A stretch of DNA of 64,000 nucleotides, taken from Pseudomonas sp. 5P_3.1_Bac2. Its GTDB lineage: Bacteria; Pseudomonadota; Gammaproteobacteria; Pseudomonadales; Pseudomonadaceae. Numbering within the stretch: the first letter of the stretch is position 1; each line of letters opens with the position of its first letter. The stretch is taken from the NCBI RefSeq assembly GCF_025465995.1, contig NZ_JANLNY010000023.1:372001-436000 (forward strand), read 5' to 3'. The notes under the pieces were generated by a model that saw only the letters and a program-made list of their open reading frames with translations, searched no databases and had not been told where the DNA came from. Positions 1 to 7,376 of this stretch are shown here, one piece after another. The position numbers and the translations under genes were made by a program.

Positions 1-122
1 ATTTAGTGCAGCACGGTCAACAGTTGGCTAAACGCCATGGACGTCACTTGATGAGCAATTCCTTCGCCTTTGGCGGCAATAACATCAGCCTGATTCTCAG
101 CGACGCGCAGGCACCGGCATGA
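1..122 (+). CDS. apeO: beta-ketoacyl-ACP synthase, C-terminal fragment (aryl polyene type)
   Basis: Only the last 39 codons or so are in the window; the frame enters at the left edge and stops with TGA at 120-122. The visible tail contains NSFAFGGNNISLI, the conserved C-terminal motif of FabF/FabB-type condensing enzymes, which extend acyl chains with malonyl-ACP. The stop overlaps the next start (ATGA, 119-122), so it is translationally coupled to the dehydratase gene. The order ketosynthase-dehydratase-ketoreductase-ketosynthase matches apeO-apeP-apeQ-apeR of aryl polyene pigment clusters. The family call is secure; the cluster assignment is inferred from order because the rest of the cluster lies outside the window. 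Confidence 0.75.
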   Translation, partial: LVQHGQQLAKRHGRHLMSNSFAFGGNNISLILSDAQAPA

Positions 123-580
123 ACATCTGGCCCGTAGCAGAACTGGTGCCGCATGCCGGCGATATGATCCTGATCGATCAGGTCATAAGCTTCAGCGCAG
201 AAGATATCCACACCTGCCTGACCGTGCGCGCAGGCGGCTTGTTCAATCAGGCCGACGGCAGCTTGCCGGCTTGGCTGGGCATCGAGCTGATGGCACAAAG
301 CGTGGCCGCCTACGCCGGTTGCCAAGCGCGCTTGCGTGGCGAGCCGGTGGAGCTGGGTTTCTTGCTCGGCACGCGCAGCTATCAGTGCAATGTTGAGCAC
401 TTTCCCTTAGGCGCCGAGCTGCAGATTCACGCCACCCGCTCGCTACAAGACGACAACGGCATGGGCGTGTTCGAGTGCCATTTAAACGGCCCCGGCATTG
501 AGGCCATGGCGCGCCTTAATGTGTTCCGCCCGCCGCAGGTGGCCAGTTATTTACAAGAAGAGTTTCAGGAAGCGCATTGA
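119..580 (+). CDS. apeP: hotdog-fold 3-hydroxyacyl-ACP dehydratase, aryl polyene type
   Basis: A 153-residue single-hotdog protein, the size of FabA/FabZ-like dehydratases. The N-terminal PHAGDMILID segment (His about residue 12) and the central helix segment GIELMAQSVAAYAG, with a Glu in the position expected for an active-site acid, are typical of the ApeP-like family. It would dehydrate 3-hydroxyacyl-ACP intermediates and leave conjugated double bonds for the polyene chain. The start ATG at 119 overlaps the upstream stop, and the stop (578-580) shares one base with the following ATG, so all four genes form a tightly coupled operon. The family is clear; the polyene role rests on neighbours. 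Confidence 0.8.
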   Translation: MNIWPVAELVPHAGDMILIDQVISFSAEDIHTCLTVRAGGLFNQADGSLPAWLGIELMAQSVAAYAGCQARLRGEPVELGFLLGTRSYQCNVEHFPLGAELQIHATRSLQDDNGMGVFECHLNGPGIEAMARLNVFRPPQVASYLQEEFQEAH

Positions 581-1308
581 TGAGTGAAAGCATTCTGGTC
601 ACCGGCTCCAGCCGTGGTATCGGCCGCGCCATTGCCCTGCGTCTGGCCCAAAGCGGCTACGACATCGTCCTGCATTGCCGCTCGCGGCGCGACGAAGCCC
701 AAGCCGTGCAAGCGCAGATCGAAGCGCTGGGCCAACGCGCACGCATCCTCCAGTTTGACGTAGCCGAGCGCGCCACCTGCCGCGCCATTCTTGAAGCGGA
801 CGTGGAGCAGCACGGCGCCTATTACGGCGTGGTGTGTAACGCCGGTCTGACCCGCGACGGCGCCTTCCCGGCGCTCAGTGAAGACGATTGGGACAGCGTG
901 CTACGTACCAACCTCGATGGCTTCTTCAATGTTTTGCAGCCGCTGACCATGCCGATGATTCGGCGGCGCAAGGCCGGGCGCATCGTCTGCATCACCTCGG
1001 TGTCGGGGCTGATCGGCAACCGTGGCCAGGTCAATTACAGCGCCAGCAAGGCCGGCGTAATTGGCGCAGCCAAAGCCCTAGCCATCGAGCTGGGCAAACG
1101 CAAGATCACGGTCAACTGCGTGGCTCCGGGCCTGATCGACACCGACATCGTCGATGAGGATGTGCCGATTGCAGAGATCCTCAAAATGGTCCCGGCGGCG
1201 CGCATGGGTACCCCCGAAGAAGTGGCCGGCGCAGTGAATTTTCTGATGTCTGAGGAGGCGGCTTACATCACCCGCCAAGTCCTCGCAGTAAACGGTGGGT
1301 TGTGCTGA
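580..1308 (+). CDS. apeQ: 3-oxoacyl-ACP reductase, FabG-like SDR (aryl polyene type)
   Basis: A 242-residue classical short-chain dehydrogenase. The dinucleotide-binding motif GSSRGIGR is at the N terminus, NAG (CNAGLTRDG) lies mid-protein, and the catalytic Tyr/Lys pair sits in YSASKAG. It should reduce the beta-keto group with NADPH in each elongation cycle. An upstream in-frame TTG at 577 is possible, but ATG at 580 gives the stop-start overlap (TGATG) seen also at the next junction and is preferred. The operon context with two ketosynthases and a dehydratase points to aryl polyene synthesis rather than housekeeping FabG. Confidence 0.82.
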   Translation: MSESILVTGSSRGIGRAIALRLAQSGYDIVLHCRSRRDEAQAVQAQIEALGQRARILQFDVAERATCRAILEADVEQHGAYYGVVCNAGLTRDGAFPALSEDDWDSVLRTNLDGFFNVLQPLTMPMIRRRKAGRIVCITSVSGLIGNRGQVNYSASKAGVIGAAKALAIELGKRKITVNCVAPGLIDTDIVDEDVPIAEILKMVPAARMGTPEEVAGAVNFLMSEEAAYITRQVLAVNGGLC

Positions 1309-2543
1309 TGAGCGGATTTAAACGAGTAGTCGTCACCGGCATGGCTGGCGTGACCTCCCTGGGCAGTGACTGGCCGACCATCGAGGGCCATTTTCGTGCC
1401 GGCAAAAGCGGCATCCGCTATATGCACGAGTGGGAGCGTTACAGCGAACTCAACACCCGCCTAGGCGGCCCGGTGGATGATTTTGAAACGCCCAAGCACT
1501 GGACCCGCAAACAAACGCGCAGCATGGGCCGGGTCAGCAAGCTGGCGGTGTACGCCGCCGAACGCGCCCTGGAGCATGCCGGCTTGCTCGGTGATCCTTG
1601 CATTAGCGACGGCCGGATGGGCGTGGCGTGCGGTTCGTCCACCGGCAGCACCGAAGAGGTCAAAGCCTTCGGCAATATGCTGCTCAACTCGGTGGCCGAC
1701 GGTCTCAACGCCAACTCCTATATCCGCATGATGCCGCACACCACGGCGGCCAATATCAGCATCTTCTTCGGCCTCAAGGGCCGCCTGATTCCGACGTCCA
1801 GCGCCTGCACCAGCGGCAGTCAGGGCATCGGCTATGCCTATGAGGCGATCAAGTTCGGCCGCCTGAAAATGATGCTCGCCGGCGGCGCTGAAGAGCTGTG
1901 CCCGACCGAGGCCATGGTGTTCGATGCGCTGTATGCCACCAGCCTGAAAAACGCCACGCCGCACCTCTCGCCACGGCCCTATGACCGTGACCGCGATGGC
2001 TTGGTGATCGGTGAAGGCGCCGGCATTTTGGTCCTCGAGGAGTTGGAACACGCCCTGGCCCGTGGCGCGACTATCTACGCCGAAATCGTCGGCTTCGGCT
2101 GCAACGCCGACGGCCAACACGCGACCAAACCGGTGCAGGCGACCATGCGCGGGGCGATGGAGTTAGCCCTCGAAGATGCCGGCTTGCAACCGTCCGCCAT
2201 CGGCTATGTGAATGGCCACGGCACCGCTACCGAACAGGGCGATGTGGCGGAAACACTGGCCACCCAAGAGCTGTTCGGTGCACAGATGCCAATCAGCTCG
2301 CAAAAGAGCTATTTCGGCCACACCCTCGGCGCCTGTGGTGCGCTGGAGTCTTGGTTTAGCATCGAGATGATGAATGCCAACCAGTATGTGCCCACGCTTA
2401 ACCTGGACAACATCGATCCGGCCTGCGCGGAGCTTGACTACCTGCGCGGTGAATTCCGCACACTGAATAACGACTACGTGATGAACAACAACTTCGCCTT
2501 TGGTGGCGTGAACACGTCACTGATTTTCCGGCGATGGAATTAA
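1308..2543 (+). CDS. apeR: beta-ketoacyl-ACP synthase (KAS II type), aryl polyene type
   Basis: A 411-residue thiolase-fold condensing enzyme. The catalytic Cys is in SSACTSGSQGIG, and the two catalytic histidines are in NGHGTATEQGD and SYFGHTLGACG, with the usual Lys just before the second; the C-terminal NNNFAFGGVNTSLIF closes the fold. ATG at 1308 overlaps the upstream TGA by one base; an in-frame GTG six bases upstream is less likely. A complete triad argues for active condensation, unlike chain-length-factor partners. It is the last gene of the operon: the next gene starts 30 bp later with its own ribosome-binding site and is unrelated to fatty acid chemistry. Confidence 0.82.
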   Translation: MSGFKRVVVTGMAGVTSLGSDWPTIEGHFRAGKSGIRYMHEWERYSELNTRLGGPVDDFETPKHWTRKQTRSMGRVSKLAVYAAERALEHAGLLGDPCISDGRMGVACGSSTGSTEEVKAFGNMLLNSVADGLNANSYIRMMPHTTAANISIFFGLKGRLIPTSSACTSGSQGIGYAYEAIKFGRLKMMLAGGAEELCPTEAMVFDALYATSLKNATPHLSPRPYDRDRDGLVIGEGAGILVLEELEHALARGATIYAEIVGFGCNADGQHATKPVQATMRGAMELALEDAGLQPSAIGYVNGHGTATEQGDVAETLATQELFGAQMPISSQKSYFGHTLGACGALESWFSIEMMNANQYVPTLNLDNIDPACAELDYLRGEFRTLNNDYVMNNNFAFGGVNTSLIFRRWN

Positions 2544-2573
2544 CCATCGCCATCACCCCCAGGAGTTAAAGGA

Positions 2574-3362
2574 ATGACTCGAACTTACCGGAACCTGATG
2601 TTGTTAGCTGCAGCGCTGTTACTCAGCGCCTGTACTAGCAAGCCGATCTACAACCCAAGCGATAAGCTCTCCAGCAATCTGGATATCACCGACCTCGAGA
2701 TGCAGAGAGCTATCATCACTGCCCTGGCTCAGCGAAACTGGACAGTGCAAGCCGTCCAGCCCGGCAAGATCCAGGCAGAAATTACCGTGCGTAAACATCA
2801 TGCAGAAATTGACATCCCTTACTCTCCCACATCGCTGCAGATTCTTTACCGCGCTAGCTCGAATCTCAATTACAAGAACGGGGCGATTCACCGCAACTAC
2901 AACCGCTGGGTAAAAAATCTGCGCGTAAATATTCTCAGGGAGCTCAACATAGATGTCTTTGATGAGCGCTTAAATCGCCTGAAGATTGAAGAGCGCACAA
3001 CCTACCAAGACTTCAACGATGCCGTGCAAAGTTCTATCCAAGCGGGCTTTCTGGACGGCAGTGTAAAGTTCTACTTAGCCGGGCAAACAACGCCAAGTGA
3101 CGCCACCAAGATCCGCACCCAATACAGCAGCCGCAAGACTAACGCCTCAAACAAGAACGAAAGCGATGCCTGCCTCCGCTCCCTTCAGTCCGCCCTGCTA
3201 AGTTTGCAGAATAGCGCCAAACAAAACGGTGCCAATGCGGTGGTCAATATCATTAGCCTCAACCAGCTCGACGCCTACAAAGACCCACAAAAATATCAGT
3301 GCACAACGGGAAAATTGATGTCCAGCGTTACCTTGCGTGGTGATCTAGTGACCTTTAAATAA
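2574..3362 (+). CDS. two-domain lipoprotein of unknown function
   Basis: A 262-residue protein with a lipoprotein signal peptide (LLLSAC, Cys about 20). Residues about 35-130 form a first domain with the patterns AEIDIPYSPTS and IHRNYNRWVKNLR, which I recall in many small uncharacterised proteobacterial lipoproteins. Residues about 145-262 form a second domain closely resembling the complete mature protein at 3736-4179: both share LDGSVKFYLAG, KTNA.NK, C..(A/S)LQSAL and NGANAVVN-type motifs, two conserved cysteines and a GDL ending. AGGAG at 2561-2565 supports ATG 2574. Base composition is less GC-rich than the operon upstream. The function is unknown; an envelope location is supported by the signal peptide. 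Confidence 0.85.
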   Translation: MTRTYRNLMLLAAALLLSACTSKPIYNPSDKLSSNLDITDLEMQRAIITALAQRNWTVQAVQPGKIQAEITVRKHHAEIDIPYSPTSLQILYRASSNLNYKNGAIHRNYNRWVKNLRVNILRELNIDVFDERLNRLKIEERTTYQDFNDAVQSSIQAGFLDGSVKFYLAGQTTPSDATKIRTQYSSRKTNASNKNESDACLRSLQSALLSLQNSAKQNGANAVVNIISLNQLDAYKDPQKYQCTTGKLMSSVTLRGDLVTFK

Positions 3363-3735
3363 GACGGGCGATGAATAAAAAGGCCCAGAACCCTTAATGC
3401 AAACGCCCCGACATGTTCGGGGCGTTTGCATTAAGGGCCATCTAAATATTCCATTTCCACAATCACCCTCAGTACACCTCGTGCACGGCGATCGAAGCAA
3501 CTACGCCCATAAAACACCTCGGCAAGACGCCACAGCCGACATTACAAACCCTGCTATCGTGAAAGCAGGCTATAAATCATGGCAATAAATAGACTATCGT
3601 ACGAAAAATATTGAGCCCTCTTTGAGCAGAGGTCAGACCAGGCAAAATAGGCCAGCAAGCGCAGTTTCTGCCACGAGGTGCTCGCCATATAAGCCAGGAC
3701 ATATTTCCAACCCACCACGCCCCTCAGAGGAAATG
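3363..3735. other. 373-bp intergenic region with a large palindrome
   Basis: No gene is convincing here. The left part holds a perfect inverted repeat (separate entry). The right part is relatively AT-rich, with TATAAA- and TAAATA-like stretches near 3570-3595 that could contain the promoter of the gene starting at 3736, but no confident -35/-10 pair can be assigned. Short open frames in this stretch lack ribosome-binding sites and recognisable protein features. Confidence 0.5.
3391..3437. terminator. perfect 21-bp inverted repeat, probable terminator hairpin
   Basis: Arms 3391-3411 and 3417-3437 are exactly complementary over 21 bp around a 5-base loop (CATGT). The GC-rich core (CGCCCCGA/TCGGGGCG) resembles pseudomonad intrinsic terminators, and it lies 28 bp after the lipoprotein stop. 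It is unusual because neither side has a run of T directly after the stem. The call as terminator is inferred from position and stem strength. Confidence 0.55.
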
Positions 3736-4179
3736 ATGAAAATAAAACATTGGATCATCGCAGCAGCCTGTCTTTCAGCCCTTCCAAGCATTAGCCAGGC
3801 CCGCGACACCACCCTCTTCCCCGACTTCGCCACAGCGGTGCAAGAAGCCACCAACGCCGGTCGTTTGGACGGCAGCGTGAAGTTCTACCTGGCCGGTACC
3901 CAACCTGCCGGTAAAGTCAGCGTGGTGAAGTCAGGCGTGACTACCAGCCAGAAGACCAACGCCTTTAACAAGTCCGATGAAGGCGCCTGCAGCTGGGCCC
4001 TGCAATCGGCCCTGATCCGCCTGCAAAATGCAGCCAAAGCTGCCGGTGCCAACGCCGTGGTCAACCTGGCCAGCAACTACAAAAACGTTGAGTACAAAAA
4101 CAGCAAAAACTACGAATGCCATGCCGGCGCGATCATGGCTGGCGTCGCCCTGAAAGGCGATCTCGCCATTGCTAAGTAA
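3736..4179 (+). CDS. small exported protein, paralogue of the upstream lipoprotein's C-terminal domain
   Basis: A 147-residue protein with a Sec signal peptide ending in SISQA before Arg-Asp. The mature part (about 125 residues) is one domain with LDGSVKFYLAG, KTNAFNK, two cysteines (GACSW and NYECHAG), AGANAVVN and GVALKGDLA, and it aligns along its length with residues 145-262 of the lipoprotein at 2574. The frame is open from 3622, but AGAGG at 3726-3730 and the start of the signal peptide favour ATG 3736. It probably acts in the periplasm; the two cysteines could pair. The cytochrome c gene overlaps its 3' end. No function can be assigned from sequence. Confidence 0.85.
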   Translation: MKIKHWIIAAACLSALPSISQARDTTLFPDFATAVQEATNAGRLDGSVKFYLAGTQPAGKVSVVKSGVTTSQKTNAFNKSDEGACSWALQSALIRLQNAAKAAGANAVVNLASNYKNVEYKNSKNYECHAGAIMAGVALKGDLAIAK

Positions 4180-4504
4180 AGCGTTGCAGGGCGGTGTACT
4201 CACCGCCCTGCTCCTGGCAAGCCTGCCGGCCAGCGCACAAGTCGATGGCCAGCAGCTCTTCCAGCAGCACTGCAGTAAATGCCATGGTGCCAACGGCAAC
4301 GCCCATACCCTGCGCGGCTGGTTGCTGTTTGCGCAGAACCTGAGCAAGCCCAAGTGGCAAGCCAACACCACCGATGACGAGATCCTCCACGCCATCCAAC
4401 AAGGCCCAGGCGCCATGCCCGCCTACGCGGAAAAACTCAGCAGCGAAGAACAACAAGCGCTGCTCAAGCATTTGCGCAGCCTAGCCAAACCAACCCCCGA
4501 GTAA
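4169..4504 (+). CDS. small periplasmic monohaem cytochrome c
   Basis: A 111-residue protein: signal peptide (ALLLASLPASA), then a class I cytochrome c fold. The haem-binding motif CSKCH is followed by GANGNA, and the likely axial methionine is in GAMPAY near the C terminus. It would carry electrons in the periplasm; the partner is unknown. The best start is TTG at 4169, which overlaps the preceding gene by 11 bp and implies translational coupling; another in-frame TTG at 4184 would leave a shorter but usable signal peptide. Coupling to the exported protein upstream suggests a shared process. Confidence 0.82.
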   Translation: MLSKALQGGVLTALLLASLPASAQVDGQQLFQQHCSKCHGANGNAHTLRGWLLFAQNLSKPKWQANTTDDEILHAIQQGPGAMPAYAEKLSSEEQQALLKHLRSLAKPTPE

Positions 4505-4506
4505 AC

Positions 4507-5110
4507 CCGTAGGGTGGGTGCAACCCACCAGCAAGGCGGGTAAAACCGTAAGGTGAGTGCAACCCACCATCTGCACCACCAAAGCCCCCGCCTAACCATC
4601 CCGGCTTACGCCGCTGCGCGGCTAATCCAGGCTACGTCACAACCCTCTCCAGACAACCGCTCACATCGTGAGGTGGGTAAACCCACCACCAAGGCAGGCA
4701 AACCGTAGGGTGGGTGCAACCCACCACCTGTACCAGCAAAGCCCCCACCTAACCATCCCGGCTTACGCCGCTGCGCGACTAATCCAGGCTACGTCACAAC
4801 CCTCTCCAGACCACCGCTCACACCGTGGGTTTGGGTAAACCAACCACCAAGGCAGGCAAACCGTAGGGTGGGTGAAACCCACCATCCTGCACCAGCAAAG
4901 CCCCCACCTAACCATCCCGGATTACGCCGCTGCGCGGATAATCCAGGCTACGTCACAGCCCTCCCCAGGCACCCACTCTCACCGTGGGTGTGGGTAAACC
5001 AACCCCCAAGGCAGGCAAACCGTAGGGTGGGTGCAACCCACCATCTGCACAACCAAAGCCCCCGCCTAACCATCCCGGCTTACGCCGCTGCGCGGCTAAT
5101 CCAGGCTACG
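4507..5110 (+). repeat. tandem array of ~158-bp repeats
   Basis: Starting three bases after the cytochrome stop codon, a motif beginning CCGTAGGGTGGGTGCAACCC recurs at 4507 (39-bp partial), 4546, 4703, 4861 and 5020 (truncated at about 5110), with periods of 157, 158 and 159 bp. Each full unit contains a GTGGGTGCAACCCAC dyad, a segment GCTTACGCCGCTGCGCGG that can fold on itself, and a second GGTGGGTAAACCCACC-type dyad. Copies differ by scattered substitutions, so the array is not very recent. Open frames across it are repeat artefacts. The rest of the gap to the next gene (5111-5303) shows nothing clear beyond a ribosome-binding site. Confidence 0.9.
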
Positions 5111-5303
5111 TTTTAAGCGATATGCGGCCATTGGCCTGACTGAACTTCATTCACCGCTACGCCTCACACTGACTCAGCGGCGCTACTTGCAGCGCCGTAG
5201 CGACTCTAAAGCCCGCGCGCTAGGCACAGCAGATGCTCCCCGGCCCGTTTCGTTTAACGCCCCACGTCAGCCTTTCACATCGATGCATTCAGGAGTCGAC
5301 ACC

Positions 5304-6164
5304 ATGTCAGTAGTTGATCAGGCCGGTACCTTCACCCTCGGCCACCGCGCGGTAAAACGCCTCGGTTATGGCGCCATGCAACTGGCCGGGCCCAATGTGT
5401 TCGGCCCGCCCCAAGACCATCAAGGCGCTTTGGCGGTACTACGTGCCGCCATTGCCGCCGGGGTTAACCATATCGACACCAGCGACTTCTACGGCCCCCA
5501 TGTCACCAACCAACTGATCCGCGAAGCGCTGCACCCCTACCCCGACGACTTGGTGTTGGTGACCAAGATCGGCTGCCGGCGTAGCGACGAAGGCGCTTGG
5601 CTGCCCGCAGCCTCCGCCAAGGAGCTAACCCAGGCGGTGCACGACAACCTGCGCAATCTAAAACTGGATGTTTTGGAGGTGGTCAATCTGCGCATTATGT
5701 TTAGCCAGATCGGCCCAGCGGAAGGCTCTATCGAAGAGCCCTTAAACGTCCTCGCCGAGCTGCAACAGCAAGGACTGGTGCGTCATATCGGCTTAAGCAA
5801 CGTCACCGCCAAACAGGTGGAGCAAGGCCGCGCCTTGGTGCCAATCGTGTGCGTGCAGAACTACTACAACCTGGCCCACCGCAGCGACGATGCGCTGATC
5901 GATCAGCTCGCCGCCGCCAATATCGCCTACGTGCCGTTCTTCCCCCTAGGCGGTTTTAGCCCCCTGAAGTCCGCAGCCCTGGCGCAGGTCGCGCAAGAGC
6001 TCGGCGCCTCACCACTACAAGTGGCCCAAGCCTGGCTGCTGCAACGCTCAGCCAATATCCTGCTGATCCCCGGCACCTCATCAGTGGCGCACCTAGAGGA
6101 AAACCTCAAAGCCGGAAAACTCAAACTACCCGCCGAGGCGTTGGCCAAACTCAACGCGATTTGA
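5304..6164 (+). CDS. pdxI: aldo/keto reductase, YdbC/PdxI-type (probable pyridoxal reductase)
   Basis: A 286-residue (alpha/beta)8 aldo-keto reductase whose sequence closely follows, from memory, E. coli YdbC (286 residues), now known as the NADPH-dependent pyridoxal reductase PdxI: RLGYGAMQLAGP, HIDTSDFYGPHVTNQ (Asp and catalytic Tyr), VTKIG (Lys), HIGLSNVT, YVPFFPLGGF and LLIPGTSSVAHL. It would reduce pyridoxal to pyridoxine in B6 salvage. The frame is open further upstream, but AGGAG at 5291-5295 and homology place the start at ATG 5304. It stands alone, with repeat elements on both sides. Fold and family are certain; the substrate is inferred from the resemblance. Confidence 0.85.
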   Translation: MSVVDQAGTFTLGHRAVKRLGYGAMQLAGPNVFGPPQDHQGALAVLRAAIAAGVNHIDTSDFYGPHVTNQLIREALHPYPDDLVLVTKIGCRRSDEGAWLPAASAKELTQAVHDNLRNLKLDVLEVVNLRIMFSQIGPAEGSIEEPLNVLAELQQQGLVRHIGLSNVTAKQVEQGRALVPIVCVQNYYNLAHRSDDALIDQLAAANIAYVPFFPLGGFSPLKSAALAQVAQELGASPLQVAQAWLLQRSANILLIPGTSSVAHLEENLKAGKLKLPAEALAKLNAI

Positions 6165-6249
6165 TTACGCCCTAAGGTGGATAGCGCTCTAACCAGCCGC
6201 CATGCCCCATATCCAACCTTGCAGCACCTGATCCACACCCCACCGCAGC

Positions 6250-6279
6250 GGTGGATAACTAAAGGTTATCCACCCTACG
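6250..6279. repeat. inverted repeat related to the upstream tandem array
   Basis: Arms GGTGGATAAC (6250-6259) and GTTATCCACC (6265-6274) enclose a 5-base loop, and the right arm continues into CCACCCTACG (6270-6279), the reverse complement of the CGTAGGGTGG that begins each unit of the array at 4507-5110. It is likely a dispersed palindromic element, possibly also terminating pdxI transcription. No gene is seen between 6165 and 6416. Confidence 0.6.
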
Positions 6280-6416
6280 CAAACGTGCCCATTCCTCAGG
6301 GCGGGTGGCGCTTCATCCAGCCGCCATTGGCCGGTACGGCTGATGCATAAGCAGGGAATCAAGACAATATTCATATAGCGAGGATAAGCAAATGTGACCA
6401 AACCAACTAAGCGGGT

Positions 6417-7298
6417 CTACGACAGGTTCTTTACATAGGTGCCATATTGCCATTTAGCCGGATTAGCTAAATCGCCAACCAACCGATTCATATATACATC
6501 GGTATCGTCTGCTTCAAAGAAAACCTTTGCACGACGCGTGAGCAAGACATTGGCCTCCTGATAAAAGAAGGCGCGATAGACTTCAACATCTGCTTCGTTC
6601 TTGCCCCCAAAATAAGCGACTTCTATAGCATCAGCCAGTTCTTCCCCCACAATAAAATACGCAACAACCGGATAACTCCCAGTATCTTTAGAGCTGACCA
6701 ACAAAGCTTTAGACGCAACCATATTGATGCTGTCTTTAATTCGTTCGAAAAACCAACTCGGGGTAAACCCATCAGCTATGGCATTAACGCTTGCGTGATA
6801 TTTTTTATAATTTAGGAATAACAGTCGCTCAACCTCTTCGAGGTCTTTATTGTTAAGCTGGCTAAAAGCTCTGACCTGAAAACCTTGTAAATCAGAAGGG
6901 GCAGAGAGTTTCTGGTCTATCTCAACCTCGTAGGTCTTGCGGGCCAGAGAAAATCTATTTTTAAGCAAAAAACCAATCAGCGCGTGGTCAGTTGCCGAGG
7001 TAAGACATTGCAGCTTTTGCCTAGCAGACAAGGCTTGCAGACGATTTAAAATCGATGATGCGATACCTCTGCGCCTTACATTTTCTGCAACGTGAAGAAC
7101 AATATACTCCCGAGCACTATGAAACTTTCTTTGCTCGATAATTCCTACACCTTTCAGCGCACCAGAGCTTAGCGCTACAACGGCAATATAACGTTCGCCA
7201 ACACGAATATTATATTCTTCCAGGTACGCTTCAAGCTGAGTTTGCATACCCTTACTTATATACTCCTGACCCACAGAGTTTAAGTAAACTATGTCCAT
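6417..7298 (-). CDS. GNAT-like N-acetyltransferase, AT-rich, function unknown
   Basis: A 293-residue protein. Residues about 35-120 look like a GNAT acetyltransferase core: a beta strand (YIVLHVAENV) runs into RRRGIASSILNRL, matching the acetyl-CoA pyrophosphate-binding R/Q-x-x-G-x-G/A loop and helix. The C-terminal half (about 140-293) may be a second, degenerate GNAT-like or substrate domain; I do not recognise it. Upstream AAGGAG (within 7304-7311) supports the ATG. Two sampled 60-base lines of the gene are 37-38% GC, against 70% for a line of neighbouring hemE, suggesting acquisition from elsewhere. It is separated from hemE by a strong terminator and is probably expressed alone. Confidence 0.75.
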   Translation of the reverse strand: MDIVYLNSVGQEYISKGMQTQLEAYLEEYNIRVGERYIAVVALSSGALKGVGIIEQRKFHSAREYIVLHVAENVRRRGIASSILNRLQALSARQKLQCLTSATDHALIGFLLKNRFSLARKTYEVEIDQKLSAPSDLQGFQVRAFSQLNNKDLEEVERLLFLNYKKYHASVNAIADGFTPSWFFERIKDSINMVASKALLVSSKDTGSYPVVAYFIVGEELADAIEVAYFGGKNEADVEVYRAFFYQEANVLLTRRAKVFFEADDTDVYMNRLVGDLANPAKWQYGTYVKNLS

Positions 7299-7328
7299 AT
7301 AAAACTCCTTCCTACCCCTCCTAATACT

Positions 7329-7356
7329 AAAAAAGCCGCTAAATAGCGGCTTTTTT
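7329..7356. terminator. bidirectional intrinsic terminator
   Basis: Stem AGCCGCT (7334-7340) / AGCGGCT (7345-7351) with loop AAAT, flanked by a run of A on the left and of T on the right, so it can terminate in either direction. It lies just downstream of the hemE stop on the minus strand and ahead of the acetyltransferase-like gene. Confidence 0.9.
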
Positions 7357-7376
7357 GCTCAATCCAATATCCACCT

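Noticed and set aside
3397..3588. 63-codon open frame after the large palindrome
   Set aside because: It begins inside the hairpin arm, lacks a ribosome-binding site, and has no protein-like features.
3736..4179. Possible label as an excinuclease ATPase subunit, a name I recall attached to short homologues
   Set aside because: A 147-residue protein with a signal peptide and no Walker motifs cannot be an excinuclease ATPase; treated as unknown exported protein.
4507..5110. Regular repeats considered as a CRISPR array
   Set aside because: The period of about 158 bp, no unique spacers between short identical repeats, and no cas genes nearby.
4868..5116. 82-codon open frame within the repeat array
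   Set aside because: The predicted peptide simply repeats with the DNA unit and has no start signal; it is a repeat artefact.
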